DNA from: Pseudomonadota bacterium | Lineage (GTDB): Bacteria; Pseudomonadota; Alphaproteobacteria; Reyranellales; Reyranellaceae | Assembly (NCBI GenBank): GCA_018240745.1 | Contig: JAFEFF010000011.1 | Span: forward strand, 1-35,980 | DNA: 35,980 bases | Direction of reading: 5' to 3' | In this document: piece by piece, positions 26,697 through 35,383 of the stretch | Layout: the number at the start of each line of letters is the position of its first letter | Numbering within the stretch: position 1 is the first letter of the stretch | The notes under the pieces: model-generated | Databases searched by the model: none | The model's input: only the letters and a program-made list of their open reading frames with translations | What the model was told of the DNA's origin: nothing | Translations under genes and position numbers: made by a program

Positions 26697-27371
26697 CTAC
26701 GGCTCTTTGTTGGAAGTCGCCCGGCCCGGCGGATTGAGCAGGCACTTGGCGACATACTTGTCGACCTCGACCGCGAGCTTGTCGAGCGAGTCGTGGAAGA
26801 AGTGGTTGGCGCCCTTGATGGTGCGCGATTCGACCGTGATGCCCTTCTGCAAGCTGAGCCGGGCCACCAGCTTCTGGATGTCGGCGAGCGGCACGACCTC
26901 GTCCTTCTCCGCGCCGACGATCAGGCCGGACGAGGGACAGGGGGCGAGGAAGGCGAAATCGTAGCTGTTGGCCGGCGGCGCGACCGAGATGAAGCAGTCG
27001 ATCTCCGGCCGGCGCATCAGCAGTTGCATGCCGATCCAGGCGCCGAATGAGTAGCCGGCGATCCAGCACGACTTCGCATCGGCGTTCATCGCCTGCAGCC
27101 AGTCGAGCGCCGCCGCGGCGTCGGACAGCTCGCCCATGCCATTGTCGAAGCGGCCCTGGCTGCGGCCCACGCCGCGGGTGTTGAAGCGCAACACCGAGAA
27201 GCCGCGATTCACGAACACGTGGAACAGCGAGAAGACCACCTTGTGGTTCATGGTCCCGCCATATTGCGGGTGAGGATGGAGGATCAGCGCGATCGGCGCG
27301 TGCTCTTCTTTGCTCTGGTGATAGCGGCCTTCGAGGCGACCCTCGGGGCCGGTGAACATCACGTCAGGCAT
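26697..27371 (-). CDS. Alpha/beta hydrolase (COG2945-type)
   Basis: A 224-residue small serine hydrolase with LHPHPQYGGTMNHKVV (oxyanion region), RFNTRGVGRSQG, the nucleophile elbow GYSFG (S108), D157 (VGAEKDEVVP) and H190 (IKGANHFF). The catalytic triad is therefore complete. The family is found widely in alphaproteobacteria next to isc/suf genes, and its substrate is not known to me. ATG 27371 is chosen because GGAG lies just before it. A GTG two codons earlier is possible. It is divergent from iscR across a 200-base regulatory region. Confidence 0.92.
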   Translation of the reverse strand: MPDVMFTGPEGRLEGRYHQSKEEHAPIALILHPHPQYGGTMNHKVVFSLFHVFVNRGFSVLRFNTRGVGRSQGRFDNGMGELSDAAAALDWLQAMNADAKSCWIAGYSFGAWIGMQLLMRRPEIDCFISVAPPANSYDFAFLAPCPSSGLIVGAEKDEVVPLADIQKLVARLSLQKGITVESRTIKGANHFFHDSLDKLAVEVDKYVAKCLLNPPGRATSNKEP

Positions 27372-27446
27372 CTGCACTCCGACTATTCGTCATTATTGGC
27401 CGCCGGTGCGGGCTAACGGCAGCAAAATGCGACAGAATCTTGATAC

Positions 27447-27480
27447 TTGACCAGCCAACTCAGGTTTATTAAATCCGAGT
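27447..27480 (+). promoter_or_regulatory. isc operon promoter with IscR-like dyad
   Basis: TTGACC (27447-27452) and TTAAAT (27469-27474), 16 bases apart, form a fair -35/-10 pair. Overlapping the -10 is an A/T-centred dyad at 27458-27480: arms ACTCAGGTTTA and TAAATCCGAGT around one central T, 9 of 11 positions symmetrical. Its position over the promoter of iscR and the rest of the operon makes IscR autoregulation the simplest reading. Outer arms CCAGCCA (27451-27457) and TGGTTGG (27485-27491) add partial symmetry. Confidence 0.55.
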
Positions 27481-27573
27481 GGACTGGTTGGTTTTTCCCA
27501 GAACCCGTCCGGGGGGCTGGAATATCGTAGCAACGCCTTGGTTTTCAAGACCTTTAAGGCGAAGGAGGATGCT

Positions 27574-28050
27574 GTGAAGCTCAGCACCAAGGGCCGTTAC
27601 GCCGTGATGGCGATGGTCGACCTGGCCCGTCATGCCCAGACCAAGCCGGTGTCCCTCAGCGACATCGCGGCCCGTCAGGAAATCTCACTGTCATATCTGG
27701 AACAGCTGTTTGCCCGCCTGCGGCGGGCCGAACTGGTGAAGAGCGTGCGCGGGCCCGGCGGCGGCTACCGCTTGGCGCGCGGCTCGGCCGAGACCCGGGT
27801 GTCGGAAATCATCCTGGCCGTCGACGAGCCGATCACGGCGACCCGCTGCACCGAGATGGGGCAGGCGGGCTGCCGGGCCGATCGCAGCAAGTGCCTGACG
27901 CACGACCTGTGGGAGGAGCTCGGCAACCAGATCCACGTCTTCTTGAGCTCGGTGACCCTGTACGACGTGCTGGAGCGTAAGCTCTCGACGCACATCGCCG
28001 AGGCACCGCCGGCACCTGCCAACTCCGATTCGATGGCCGCTGCCAGTTGA
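27574..28050 (+). CDS. iscR: Fe-S cluster regulator IscR (Rrf2 family)
   Basis: A 158-residue winged-helix repressor that senses the iron-sulfur state. LSTKGRYAVMAMVDLA opens the Rrf2 domain, followed by LSYLEQLFARLRRAELVKSVRGPGGGYRLA, cut here to its key parts SYLEQLFARLR and RGPGGGYRLA. The cluster ligands C92, C100 and C107 with H110 (CLTHDLW) are present, so it can hold a 2Fe-2S cluster. The cysteine spacing (7 and 6) is wider than in E. coli (5 and 5). GTG 27574 has AAGGAGGA at perfect distance. It is the first gene of the isc operon and its stop overlaps a possible TTG start of the next gene (TTGA). Confidence 0.96.
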   Translation: MKLSTKGRYAVMAMVDLARHAQTKPVSLSDIAARQEISLSYLEQLFARLRRAELVKSVRGPGGGYRLARGSAETRVSEIILAVDEPITATRCTEMGQAGCRADRSKCLTHDLWEELGNQIHVFLSSVTLYDVLERKLSTHIAEAPPAPANSDSMAAAS

Positions 28051-28058
28051 GCAGCCTC

Positions 28059-29159
28059 ATGGTCACCGCGTACTCGTACCTCGACCACAACGCCACCAGC
28101 CCGCTGCGGCCGGCGGCGCTCGATGCCATGGTCGAGGCGTTGCACGCGGGCGGCAACCCGTCGTCGGTCCATCGTCCTGGTCGCGCGGCCCGTGCGCGAA
28201 TCGACAAGGCGCGGAGGCAGGTGGCGGCCCTCGTCGGTGCGTTGCCGGGCGAGGTCGTCTTCACCTCGGGCGGCACCGAAGCCAACAATATCGCCCTGCA
28301 TGGGCACCAGCGCGTGCTGGTCTCGGCGATCGAGCATGAGAGCGTGCTGAAGGCGGTGCCGGGCGCCGCATGCATCCCTGTCGACGGCAATGGCGTGCTC
28401 GATCTCGCCGCGCTGGAGCGGATGTTGACCAGCAAGCCGTCGCTGGTGTCGGTGATGTTCGCCAACAACGAGACCGGCGTGATCCAGCCGATCGCCGAGG
28501 TCGTGCGACTTGCGCGTGCCTCGGGAGCGCTGGTGCACTGCGACGCGGTGCAGGCGGCCGGCAAGGTGCCGGTCGATCTGCATGGCCTGGGCGTCGACTA
28601 TCTCAGCCTTTCCGCGCACAAGCTGGGCGGCCCGACCGGTGTCGGTGCGCTGGTCGTGCGCGAAGGCGTACCGTTGGTGACAGACCGCTTCGGTGGTGGA
28701 CAGGAATCCTATCGTCGGGCCGGGACGGAGAACGTCGCCGGCATTGCGGGCTTCGGCGCCGCCGCCGAGGCGTCGCGCGACGGCCTGGACGTGGCGGCGC
28801 TGCGGGAGCGCATCGAGGCGAGCCTGCCGGGCAGGGTCTACGGCGCCGCAGCGCCGCGGCTGCCCAATACGACCTGCCTCTCCATGCCGGGCGTGAAAGC
28901 GGAGACCCAGGTCATGGCGCTCGACCTCGCCGGCGTGGCGGTGAGCGCCGGCTCGGCCTGCTCGTCCGGTAAGGTGAATCGTTCGGCGGTGCTGACGGCG
29001 ATGGGCGTAGAGCCTGCCGAGGCCGAGACCGCGATCCGCATAAGTTGCGGCTGGAACACGGTTTTTGAGGATATTGAACGCTTGATCACGGCTTGGCAGG
29101 GTCTATATACCCGAGTGGGACGCTCGGATATTACCTCTGCAGCCCGCCGGGCAGCGTAA
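28059..29159 (+). CDS. Second cysteine desulfurase (NifS-like)
   Basis: A 366-residue PLP enzyme of the NifS/IscS type that takes sulfur from cysteine as a persulfide. Seen are LDHNATSPLRPAA, TSGGTEANN, H93 (AIEHES), the PLP lysine K188 (LSAHKLGGP) and the persulfide cysteine C301 in SAGSACSSGK. It is shorter than, and only partly similar to, the IscS encoded next. Start choice: ATG 28059, or TTG 28047 overlapping the iscR stop. Neither has a good ribosome-binding site, so coupling with iscR is likely. Tandem desulfurases in isc operons also occur in Rickettsia. The division of labour between the two is unknown. Confidence 0.93.
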   Translation: MVTAYSYLDHNATSPLRPAALDAMVEALHAGGNPSSVHRPGRAARARIDKARRQVAALVGALPGEVVFTSGGTEANNIALHGHQRVLVSAIEHESVLKAVPGAACIPVDGNGVLDLAALERMLTSKPSLVSVMFANNETGVIQPIAEVVRLARASGALVHCDAVQAAGKVPVDLHGLGVDYLSLSAHKLGGPTGVGALVVREGVPLVTDRFGGGQESYRRAGTENVAGIAGFGAAAEASRDGLDVAALRERIEASLPGRVYGAAAPRLPNTTCLSMPGVKAETQVMALDLAGVAVSAGSACSSGKVNRSAVLTAMGVEPAEAETAIRISCGWNTVFEDIERLITAWQGLYTRVGRSDITSAARRAA

Positions 29160-29177
29160 GGATTTCAAGGGGTTAGC

Positions 29178-30416
29178 ATGAACGTCATCAAGCAGATTCG
29201 GCGCAACGACCAGCCGATCTACCTGGACTACCAGGCTACCACGCCGATGGACCCGCGCGTGCTGGAGGCCATGCTGCCTTACTTCACCTACAAGTTCGGC
29301 AATCCCCATTCGCGCAGCCATTCCTATGGCTGGGAAGCGGAAGAGGGCGTCGAGAAGGCGCGCGGGCAAGTGGCCAAGCTGATCGGCGCCGACGAGAAGG
29401 AGGTGATCTTCACCTCGGGCGCCACCGAGTCGAACAACCTCGCCATTCGCGGCGTCGCGGAGTTCTACAAGGACCGCAAGAACCACATCGTCACCACCGT
29501 GACGGAGCACAAGTGCGTGCTCGATACCTGCCGCCATCTCGAGCAGAGCGGGTTCGAGGTCACGTACCTGCCGGTGCAGAAGAACGGTCTGGTCGACCTC
29601 GAGGTGCTGCGCAACGCGATCACCGACAAGACCGTGGTCGTGTCGATCATGGCGGTGAACAACGAGATCGGCGTGATCCAGCCGCTCGAGGAGATCGGCA
29701 GGATCTGCCGCGAGAAGAAGGTGTTCTTCCACACCGACGCGGCGCAGGCCGCCGGCAAGATCCCGCTCGACGTCGAGAAGATGAACATCGACCTGATGAG
29801 CATCTCCGGCCACAAGATCTACGGGCCCAAGGGCATCGGCGCGCTCTACGTGCGCCGCAAGCCGCGCGTGCGCCTGGTGCCGCTGATCGTCGGCGGCGGC
29901 CAGGAGCGCGGCTTCCGTTCGGGCACCTTGCCGACGCCGTTGTGCGTCGGTCTCGGCGAGGCCGCCGAGATCTGCATGAAGGAGATGGACGGCGAGGCGA
30001 AGCGGCTGAAGAAGCTGCAGGAGCGCATGCTCGAGGGCCTTCAGTCCAAGTTGACCGAGATCGTCGTCAACGGCGACCTCGAGCACCGCATCCCGGGCAA
30101 CCTCAACATCAGCTTCGCCTATGTCGAGGGCGAGTCGCTGATGATGGGCATCAAGGGCCTGTCGGTTTCGTCCGGCTCGGCCTGCACCTCGGCCTCGCTC
30201 GAGCCCAGCTACGTGCTGCGCGCGCTCGGCGTCGAGGAGGAGATGGCGCACACCTCGCTGCGCATCGGCCTCGGCCGGTTCACCACCGAGCAGGAGGTCG
30301 ACACCGCGGTCGACGAACTGGTGCGCCACGTCAACAAGCTGCGTGCAATGAGCCCGCTCTGGGAAATGGCCCAGGAGGGCATCGATCTGAAGTCAATCGA
30401 ATGGGCGGCCCACTAG
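29178..30416 (+). CDS. iscS: Cysteine desulfurase IscS
   Basis: A 412-residue class I desulfurase that supplies sulfur to IscU and, in many bacteria, to tRNA thiolation. [18 protein letters not shown]111 (VTEHKC), K213 ([10 protein letters not shown]) and the mobile-loop cysteine C336 ([17 protein letters not shown]) are all as in E. coli IscS, and the length is near the usual 404. The ATG at 29178 lies 18 bases after the NifS-like gene. It is followed by iscU after 43 bases. Confidence 0.98.
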   Translation: MNVIKQIRRNDQPIYLDYQATTPMDPRVLEAMLPYFTYKFGNPHSRSHSYGWEAEEGVEKARGQVAKLIGADEKEVIFTSGATESNNLAIRGVAEFYKDRKNHIVTTVTEHKCVLDTCRHLEQSGFEVTYLPVQKNGLVDLEVLRNAITDKTVVVSIMAVNNEIGVIQPLEEIGRICREKKVFFHTDAAQAAGKIPLDVEKMNIDLMSISGHKIYGPKGIGALYVRRKPRVRLVPLIVGGGQERGFRSGTLPTPLCVGLGEAAEICMKEMDGEAKRLKKLQERMLEGLQSKLTEIVVNGDLEHRIPGNLNISFAYVEGESLMMGIKGLSVSSGSACTSASLEPSYVLRALGVEEEMAHTSLRIGLGRFTTEQEVDTAVDELVRHVNKLRAMSPLWEMAQEGIDLKSIEWAAH

Positions 30417-30459
30417 GTTCGTGCCTGGCGGCCGGCTTTGGGGAATTGAGGAGAGCGTC

Positions 30460-30888
30460 ATGTCCTACAGCGAGAAGCTGATCGACCACTACGAGAACCC
30501 GCGCAACATCGGGTCGCTCGACAAGAATTCCGGCGACGTCGGCACCGGTCTGGTCGGCGCGCCGGCCTGCGGCGACGTCATGAAGCTGCAGATCAGGGTC
30601 GGGGCCGACGGCCTGATCGAGGACGCCAAGTTCAAGACCTTCGGCTGCGGCTCGGCGATCGCGTCGAGCTCGCTCGTCACCGAATGGGTGAAGGGCAAGA
30701 CGATCGACGAAGCCGAGACGATCAAGAACACCGACATCGCCAGGCACCTGGCGCTGCCGCCGGTGAAGATCCATTGCTCGGTCCTTGCCGAGGATGCGAT
30801 CAAGGCGGCGATCGCCGACTATCGCGCCAAGACCGCGAAGAAGATCGAAGAGCCGAACACCGAAGAGCCCAGGCACGCCGCGGAGTAA
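30460..30888 (+). CDS. iscU: Fe-S cluster scaffold IscU
   Basis: A 142-residue scaffold on which the 2Fe-2S cluster is built. The ligands C37 (APACGD, with D39), C63 (FGCGSA) and H105/C106 (KIHCSV) are present. The HscA recognition motif LPPVK is at 99-103. GAGGAG before the ATG supports the start. The C-terminus is slightly extended and charged (KKIEEPNTEEPRHAAE). IscA follows after 8 bases. Confidence 0.98.
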   Translation: MSYSEKLIDHYENPRNIGSLDKNSGDVGTGLVGAPACGDVMKLQIRVGADGLIEDAKFKTFGCGSAIASSSLVTEWVKGKTIDEAETIKNTDIARHLALPPVKIHCSVLAEDAIKAAIADYRAKTAKKIEEPNTEEPRHAAE

Positions 30889-30896
30889 CAGCGGAA

Positions 30897-31292
30897 ATGA
30901 GCACGCCCACCACCACTGAAGCCCCCAAGCCGGCGGCCCCGCCGCGGCCCCGGCGGCCGCGCCCGCAGGTCATGGCCGTGACTCCGGCGGCCGCCGAGCG
31001 CGTCAAGGCGCTGATTGAGGGCCGCGGCAAGCCGACCGTCGGCATCCGCATCGGCGTGCGCTCGAAGGGCTGCTCGGGCATGAGCTACACGCTCGAATTC
31101 GCCGACAAGCAGGAGCCGATGGACGAGGTGGTCGAGACGCAGGGCATCAGGCTCCTGATCGACCCCAAGGCATCGCTGTTCCTGATCGGCACCCAGATGG
31201 ACTACGAGGAAGAGAAGCTGAAGCAGGGCTTCGTCTTCAAGAACCCCAACGAGAAGGGCCGCTGCGGTTGCGGCGAATCCTTCCACGTCTGA
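30897..31292 (+). CDS. iscA: A-type Fe-S carrier IscA
   Basis: A 131-residue A-type carrier protein with the three ligand cysteines C59 (KGCSGMSY), C123 and C125 (GRCGCGESF). It differs from the usual 107-residue IscA by an N-terminal extension of about 24 residues rich in Pro, Ala and Arg (EAPKPAAPPRPRRPRPQ), probably disordered. ATG 30897 has only a weak GCGGAA site. A later ATG at residue 26 (MAVTPAAAERV) would give a standard-length IscA, so the extension may or may not be translated. Confidence 0.96.
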   Translation: MSTPTTTEAPKPAAPPRPRRPRPQVMAVTPAAAERVKALIEGRGKPTVGIRIGVRSKGCSGMSYTLEFADKQEPMDEVVETQGIRLLIDPKASLFLIGTQMDYEEEKLKQGFVFKNPNEKGRCGCGESFHV

Positions 31293-31301
31293 AGTCGAAC
31301 C

Positions 31302-31820
31302 ATGGATCATTTCGCGCGGCTGGGACTGCCGGCGGCGCTCGACACCGATGCCGCCGCGCTCGACAAGGCCTACTTCGCCCGTCAGCGCCAGTGGCATCCC
31401 GACCGTTTCGTCGGCAAGCCCGCGCCGGAGCGGGCCAGGGCCTCGGTCGAAGCCGCAGCGCTGAACGACGCCTACCGCACGCTGAAGGATCCGCTGGCGC
31501 GCGCCGTCTACCTGGCCGAGCTCAAGGGCGTCGAGCTGCCGGGCGACGGCAAGACGATCGACGATCCGGAGTTGCTGATGGAAGCGATGGAAGCGCGCGA
31601 GGAATTGCACGGGGCGGGCAGCATCGACGCTGTCGATGCGCTCGCCGCCAAGACGCGCGATGAGCTGCAGACGTCGCTGGCGGCGCTGGACAGCCTGTTC
31701 CTGGCAAACGACAAGCCCGCCATCAGGAAAGCGCTCCTTCGCCTGCGCTACCTCGACAAGTTCGCCGAGGAGGCGAAGGCGCGACGGGCCAATCTGGGCG
31801 GCAACACGGGAAAGTCATGA
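31302..31820 (+). CDS. hscB: J-domain co-chaperone HscB
   Basis: A 172-residue co-chaperone that brings IscU to HscA and stimulates its ATPase. The N-terminal J domain has DHFARLGLP and the HPD triplet (32-34, RQWHPDRF). The C-terminal three-helix domain holds the IscU-binding face. Its stop overlaps the hscA start (ATGA), so the pair is coupled. The length matches E. coli HscB (171). Confidence 0.97.
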   Translation: MDHFARLGLPAALDTDAAALDKAYFARQRQWHPDRFVGKPAPERARASVEAAALNDAYRTLKDPLARAVYLAELKGVELPGDGKTIDDPELLMEAMEAREELHGAGSIDAVDALAAKTRDELQTSLAALDSLFLANDKPAIRKALLRLRYLDKFAEEAKARRANLGGNTGKS

Positions 31821-33712
31821 CCCTGCTGGAGATCCACGAGCCGGGCGAAACGCCCCTGCCGCACGCCGGCGAGGACACGTTGGCCGTCGGCATCGATCTC
31901 GGCACCACCAACTCGGTGGTCGCGATCGCGCGCGAGGGCAAGCCGGCGGCGTTGCACGACGAGACCGGCAAGGCGCTGGTGCCGTCGGTGGTGGCCTATC
32001 CCTCGGCCGGCGGCGTGATCGTCGGCGACGACGCCCGCGCGTTGACGGCGAAGGAACCGCGCAACGTCGTCGCCTCAGTGAAGCGGCTGATGGGTCGCGG
32101 CGCCGCCGACCTCCATGCCGTGGCCGGTGTGCTGCCGTACGAGATCGAACCGGGCACCGGCGAGACCGATATGGTCAAGCTGCGCATTGCCGGCAAGGCG
32201 CGCTCGCCGGTCGAGATTTCCGCCGAAATCCTGAAGGCGCTCAAGGGCAGGGCCGAGGCGGCGCTGGAAAAGACGGTCGAGCGCGCGGTCATCACCGTGC
32301 CGGCCTACTTCGACGATGCCGCGCGCACCGCGACGCGCGACGCCGCCCGCGTGGCCGGCCTCGAAGTGCTGCGCCTGGTCAACGAGCCGACGGCGGCGGC
32401 GCTGGCCTACGGCCTCGACAAGGGCAGGGAGGGCCTTTACGCGGTCTACGACCTCGGGGGCGGCACCTTCGATTTCTCGCTGCTGCGGCTGGAGAAGGGC
32501 GTGTTCCAGGTGCTCGCCACCGGCGGCGACACTGCGCTGGGCGGCGATGATTTCGATCGCGCCATCGCCGAGCGCATGCTCGGGGAGCGCCGGAAGGACG
32601 GGCTCGGCGACACGGTCGACGAGGGCGCGGTGAAGACCGCGCTCGCCCTGGCGCGCACCATGAAGGAGCAGCTTTCCGATCGCGAACAGACGTCCGGCCG
32701 GCTCGAGCTTGCCGGCGTGCCGTCGTTCCATGCGCTGACGCGCGCCGAGTTCGACGCGATGGTCGCCGCCTACGTGAAGCGCACAATCGACATCGCGCGC
32801 CGCGTGCTCGACGACGCCGGGATGAAGGTCGAGGAGGTACACGGCGTCGTCCTCGTCGGCGGCTCGACCCGCGTGCCGCTGGTGCGCTCGGCGGTCGGCG
32901 AGATGATCGGCAGGGCGCCGCTCACCGACATCGATCCCGACGAGGTGGTGGCGCTGGGCGCCGCCCTGCAGGCCGAGGCGCTGACCGGCGGCTCCGACAC
33001 GCTGCTGCTCGACGTGACCCCGCTGTCGCTCGGGCTGGAGACGATGGGCGGCATCGTCGAGAAGATCGTGCCCCGCAACACGCCCATTCCGGTGCAGCTC
33101 GCGCAGGACTTCACGACCTACCAGGACGGCCAGAGCGCGATGGCGATCCATGTCGTCCAGGGCGAGCGCGAGATGGTCGCCGATTGCAGGAGCCTGGCGC
33201 GCTTCGAATTGCTCGGGATTCCGCCGATGACCGCGGGCGCGGCGCGCATTCGCGTCACCTTCGCGGTCGACGCCGACGGCCTGCTGACGGTGGCGGCGGA
33301 AGAGAGGACCACCGGCGTGGCGCAGCGCGTCGAGGTCAAGCCGTCCTATGGCCTCAGCCACGAGGACATGGCCGACATGCTCTACGACAGCCTCGACCAT
33401 GCCGAGGAAGACATGACCAGGCGCCTGCTGACCGAGGCGCGCGTGGAGGCCCGGCGCAATCTGCTGGCGCTCGACTCGGCGCTCGCGAAGGACGGCAGCC
33501 TGCTGTCCGACGCCGAGCGGGCCGAGCTGGAGGCCGCTCGCGCCCGGATCGAGAAGGCGGTGGCTGGCGAGGACCGCGACGAGATCAACGCCGCTGCGGA
33601 GGCGCTGGAGACGCTCAGCAAGCCGTTCGCCGAGCGGCGCATGGACCGCGGTATCCGCGAGGCTCTGGCGGGCATGGCCGTGAACGAGCTGGAAGGCCGG
33701 GTGGGGGAATGA
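31817..33712 (+). CDS. hscA: Hsp70-class chaperone HscA
   Basis: A 631-residue Hsp70 specialised for Fe-S cluster transfer. The nucleotide-binding domain has [15 protein letters not shown] (about 24-38), [33 protein letters not shown] and [13 protein letters not shown]. The substrate domain includes [17 protein letters not shown] and the usual helical lid. The N-terminus has about 22 residues before the first strand, as in other HscA proteins. It acts with HscB on the LPPVK motif of IscU. A palindromic repeat separates it from fdx. Confidence 0.98.
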   Translation: MTLLEIHEPGETPLPHAGEDTLAVGIDLGTTNSVVAIAREGKPAALHDETGKALVPSVVAYPSAGGVIVGDDARALTAKEPRNVVASVKRLMGRGAADLHAVAGVLPYEIEPGTGETDMVKLRIAGKARSPVEISAEILKALKGRAEAALEKTVERAVITVPAYFDDAARTATRDAARVAGLEVLRLVNEPTAAALAYGLDKGREGLYAVYDLGGGTFDFSLLRLEKGVFQVLATGGDTALGGDDFDRAIAERMLGERRKDGLGDTVDEGAVKTALALARTMKEQLSDREQTSGRLELAGVPSFHALTRAEFDAMVAAYVKRTIDIARRVLDDAGMKVEEVHGVVLVGGSTRVPLVRSAVGEMIGRAPLTDIDPDEVVALGAALQAEALTGGSDTLLLDVTPLSLGLETMGGIVEKIVPRNTPIPVQLAQDFTTYQDGQSAMAIHVVQGEREMVADCRSLARFELLGIPPMTAGAARIRVTFAVDADGLLTVAAEERTTGVAQRVEVKPSYGLSHEDMADMLYDSLDHAEEDMTRRLLTEARVEARRNLLALDSALAKDGSLLSDAERAELEAARARIEKAVAGEDRDEINAAAEALETLSKPFAERRMDRGIREALAGMAVNELEGRVGE

Positions 33713-33725
33713 CTAGCGCAGAAAA

Positions 33726-33841
33726 GAGGTCCCTCGACCTGCGCGCTTCGCGCTTCGCTCGGGACGACGGAAAGGGTTTCCCGTCGTCCCGACTCGCGCG
33801 GATGAAATCCGCATTTTAGCGCAGCGGAGTGGAGGGATCTC
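33726..33841. repeat. REP-like composite palindrome between hscA and fdx
   Basis: Nested inverted repeats: outer arms GAGGTCCCTC (33726-33735) and GAGGGATCTC (33832-33841), one mismatch; inner arms TCGGGACGACGG (33759-33770) and CCGTCGTCCCGA (33781-33792), perfect; and a small GCGGAT/ATCCGC hairpin (33798-33812). A TTTTT tract follows the outer arm. The style (ccctcgac..cgcttcgctcgggacgac) resembles dispersed intergenic palindromes of alphaproteobacteria. It breaks an otherwise tight operon and may weaken or stabilise the downstream transcript. Confidence 0.75.
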
Positions 33842-33861
33842 TTTTTCGCGACGGAGTAACG

Positions 33862-34197
33862 ATGCCGAAGATGACGTTCATCCTGAAGGACGGCTCGCGC
33901 AAGGAAGTCGATGCGCCGCTCGGCCTCAGCGTGCTGGAGATTGCCCATCGCAACCATATCGACATAGAGGGCGCGTGCGAGGGCTCGCTGGCCTGCTCGA
34001 CCTGTCATGTGATCGTCGACAAGGCGTGGTTCGACAAGCTCGGGGAGGCGAGCGAGGACGAAGAGGACATGCTCGACCTTGCGTTCGGCCTCACCCATAC
34101 CTCGCGGCTCGGCTGCCAGATCCGCATGTCCGAGGAGCTCGACGGCCTGGTGGTGAAGTTGCCTGCCGCAACCCGCAACATGATGGTCGACAAGTAG
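33862..34197 (+). CDS. fdx: ISC-type 2Fe-2S ferredoxin
   Basis: A 111-residue adrenodoxin-like ferredoxin that gives electrons for cluster assembly. Ligands are C39, C45, C48 ([14 protein letters not shown]) and C85 (RLGCQIRM). The start at 33862 has CGGAG at good spacing. It follows the REP-like element and precedes iscX by 9 bases. Confidence 0.98.
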   Translation: MPKMTFILKDGSRKEVDAPLGLSVLEIAHRNHIDIEGACEGSLACSTCHVIVDKAWFDKLGEASEDEEDMLDLAFGLTHTSRLGCQIRMSEELDGLVVKLPAATRNMMVDK

Positions 34198-34206
34198 GGG
34201 GAGACG

Positions 34207-34413
34207 ATGGCCCGCAGGCTGCGCTGGACCGACGTGAACGACATCGCCATCGAGCTCGAGGAGGCCCATCCCGACGCCGACAACCTGAACCTTCGGTTCA
34301 CCGACTTGCACAAGTGGGTGATGGCGCTGCCCGGATTCGACGACGATCCCAACAAATCCAACGAGAAAATCCTCGAAGCCATCCAGGCCGCCTGGATCGA
34401 AGAAAGAGGGTAG
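34207..34413 (+). CDS. iscX: IscX (Fe-S assembly regulator, YfhJ)
   Basis: A 68-residue acidic protein (RWTDVNDIAIELEEAHPD, LHKWVMALPGFDDDP, ILEAIQAAWIEE), a clear IscX. It binds IscS and iron and modulates the desulfurase in other bacteria (family knowledge). GGGGGAG precedes the ATG. It is the last gene of the isc operon. Confidence 0.97.
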   Translation: MARRLRWTDVNDIAIELEEAHPDADNLNLRFTDLHKWVMALPGFDDDPNKSNEKILEAIQAAWIEERG

Positions 34414-34448
34414 TTGCCCAAATTGCGACAAAGTCCGAGTCGTATGGT

Positions 34449-34461
34449 CTTTGTGACAAAG
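34449..34461. promoter_or_regulatory. 13-bp perfect palindrome over the lipoprotein ribosome-binding site
   Basis: CTTTGTGACAAAG is symmetrical about one G and ends in the AAAGGGG ribosome-binding site of the 34470 gene. A third half-site ACAAAG lies at 34428-34433. It could be a repressor site, or the half-sites could pair alternatively in RNA. The function is inferred only. Confidence 0.35.
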
Positions 34462-34469
34462 GGGTTTCC

Positions 34470-35372
34470 ATGAGGGGCAAATCGGCTAGAGCGATCCTGC
34501 TGCCGGTACTGTTGGCAGCGGGCCTTGGCGCATGCGCCAACAACGGCGTGCAGCCCGGCATCGTCAACACGGCCTCCGCGTCCGGCTCGAGCTCGGCGTC
34601 GGCGTCGACCTACGGCGGCGGCCAGCCCATCGGTTCGGGCCGCGTGGTCGCGATCAACGACGTCAGCCTGCAGGGCGGCGGAGGCAGCAGCGGCAGCGGG
34701 CCCGGCAACGGCACCATGCTGGGCGGCCTGCTGGGCGGCCTGGGCGGCATCGCGATCGGCGCCTCGGGCGGCCGCGGCATCGGTGGCGGCCTGATCGGCG
34801 GCGTGCTCGGCGCGGTGGGCGGCGCGATCGCCGGCACCATCATCGACCGCCACACCAGCATTGGCGGCGGCGGCCGCGGCATCGAAGTGACGGTGCAGAA
34901 GGACGACGGCCAGCAGGTCACCATCGCCCAGCGCGACGACGGCGATGTGCAGCTCGGTGACCGGGTGCAGATCCTTCAGGACCGCAACGGCGTCGCCAAG
35001 GCGGTGCGCGACAACAGCCGCCAGCAGGACTACCAGAACCAGAACGTTGGCTACCAGAATGCCGGCCGGGCGCCGCAGGACTACCGCCAGGCCAACAACT
35101 ATGGCGGTGGAAGCTACGGCGGTGGAAGCTACAGCGGCGGCAACTACGGCGGCGGCAACTACGGCGGCGGAGGCAATTACGGCCCGCCGCCGCAGGACTA
35201 TCGCCAGGGCCCGCAGCCGGCCGACTACGGCCAGCCGCAGCGTTATGCGCCGCCGCAGTCGAGCTCCCACACCGGCTACAGCAGCTACTCGGGCGGCGGC
35301 TACGGCAGTGGCTATGGCTACCAGAGCGGTCCCCAGCCCCAGAACGATCCGCGCTACGGCACGCTCCAATAG
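34470..35372 (+). CDS. Glycine-zipper lipoprotein with Tyr/Gly-rich repeat tail
   Basis: A 300-residue outer-membrane-type lipoprotein: signal sequence with lipobox LGAC (C22), then NNGVQPGI and a Ser-rich linker. After these come GRVVAINDVSLQ, a long glycine-zipper membrane segment (about 87-130, GGVLGAVGGAIAGTIIDR), and the conserved beta domain KDDGQQVTIAQRDDGDVQLGDRVQI. The core is like the Rickettsia 17-kDa antigen / SlyB group. The final 105 residues are a low-complexity tail rich in Tyr, Gly, Gln, Asn and Pro (NYGGGNYGGG). The paralogue encoded next lacks it. AAAGGGG before the ATG is the ribosome-binding site. The tail may make the protein adhesive or self-associating; that is inference. 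Confidence 0.9.
   Translation: MRGKSARAILLPVLLAAGLGACANNGVQPGIVNTASASGSSSASASTYGGGQPIGSGRVVAINDVSLQGGGGSSGSGPGNGTMLGGLLGGLGGIAIGASGGRGIGGGLIGGVLGAVGGAIAGTIIDRHTSIGGGGRGIEVTVQKDDGQQVTIAQRDDGDVQLGDRVQILQDRNGVAKAVRDNSRQQDYQNQNVGYQNAGRAPQDYRQANNYGGGSYGGGSYSGGNYGGGNYGGGGNYGPPPQDYRQGPQPADYGQPQRYAPPQSSSHTGYSSYSGGGYGSGYGYQSGPQPQNDPRYGTLQ
35103..35180 (+). repeat. 15-bp in-frame minisatellite in the lipoprotein tail
   Basis: Units at 35103, 35118, 35133 and 35148 read GGCGGTGGAAGCTAC and close variants, followed by an 18-base variant to 35180. Each unit codes GGGSY or GGGNY-like residues, so length change keeps the frame. Confidence 0.85.
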
Positions 35373-35383
35373 CCTGCTAAGGT

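Noticed and set aside
28059..29159. DndA-type desulfurase of a DNA phosphorothioation system
   Set aside because: It lies between iscR and iscS in a complete isc operon. No dndB-E or ssp genes are present.
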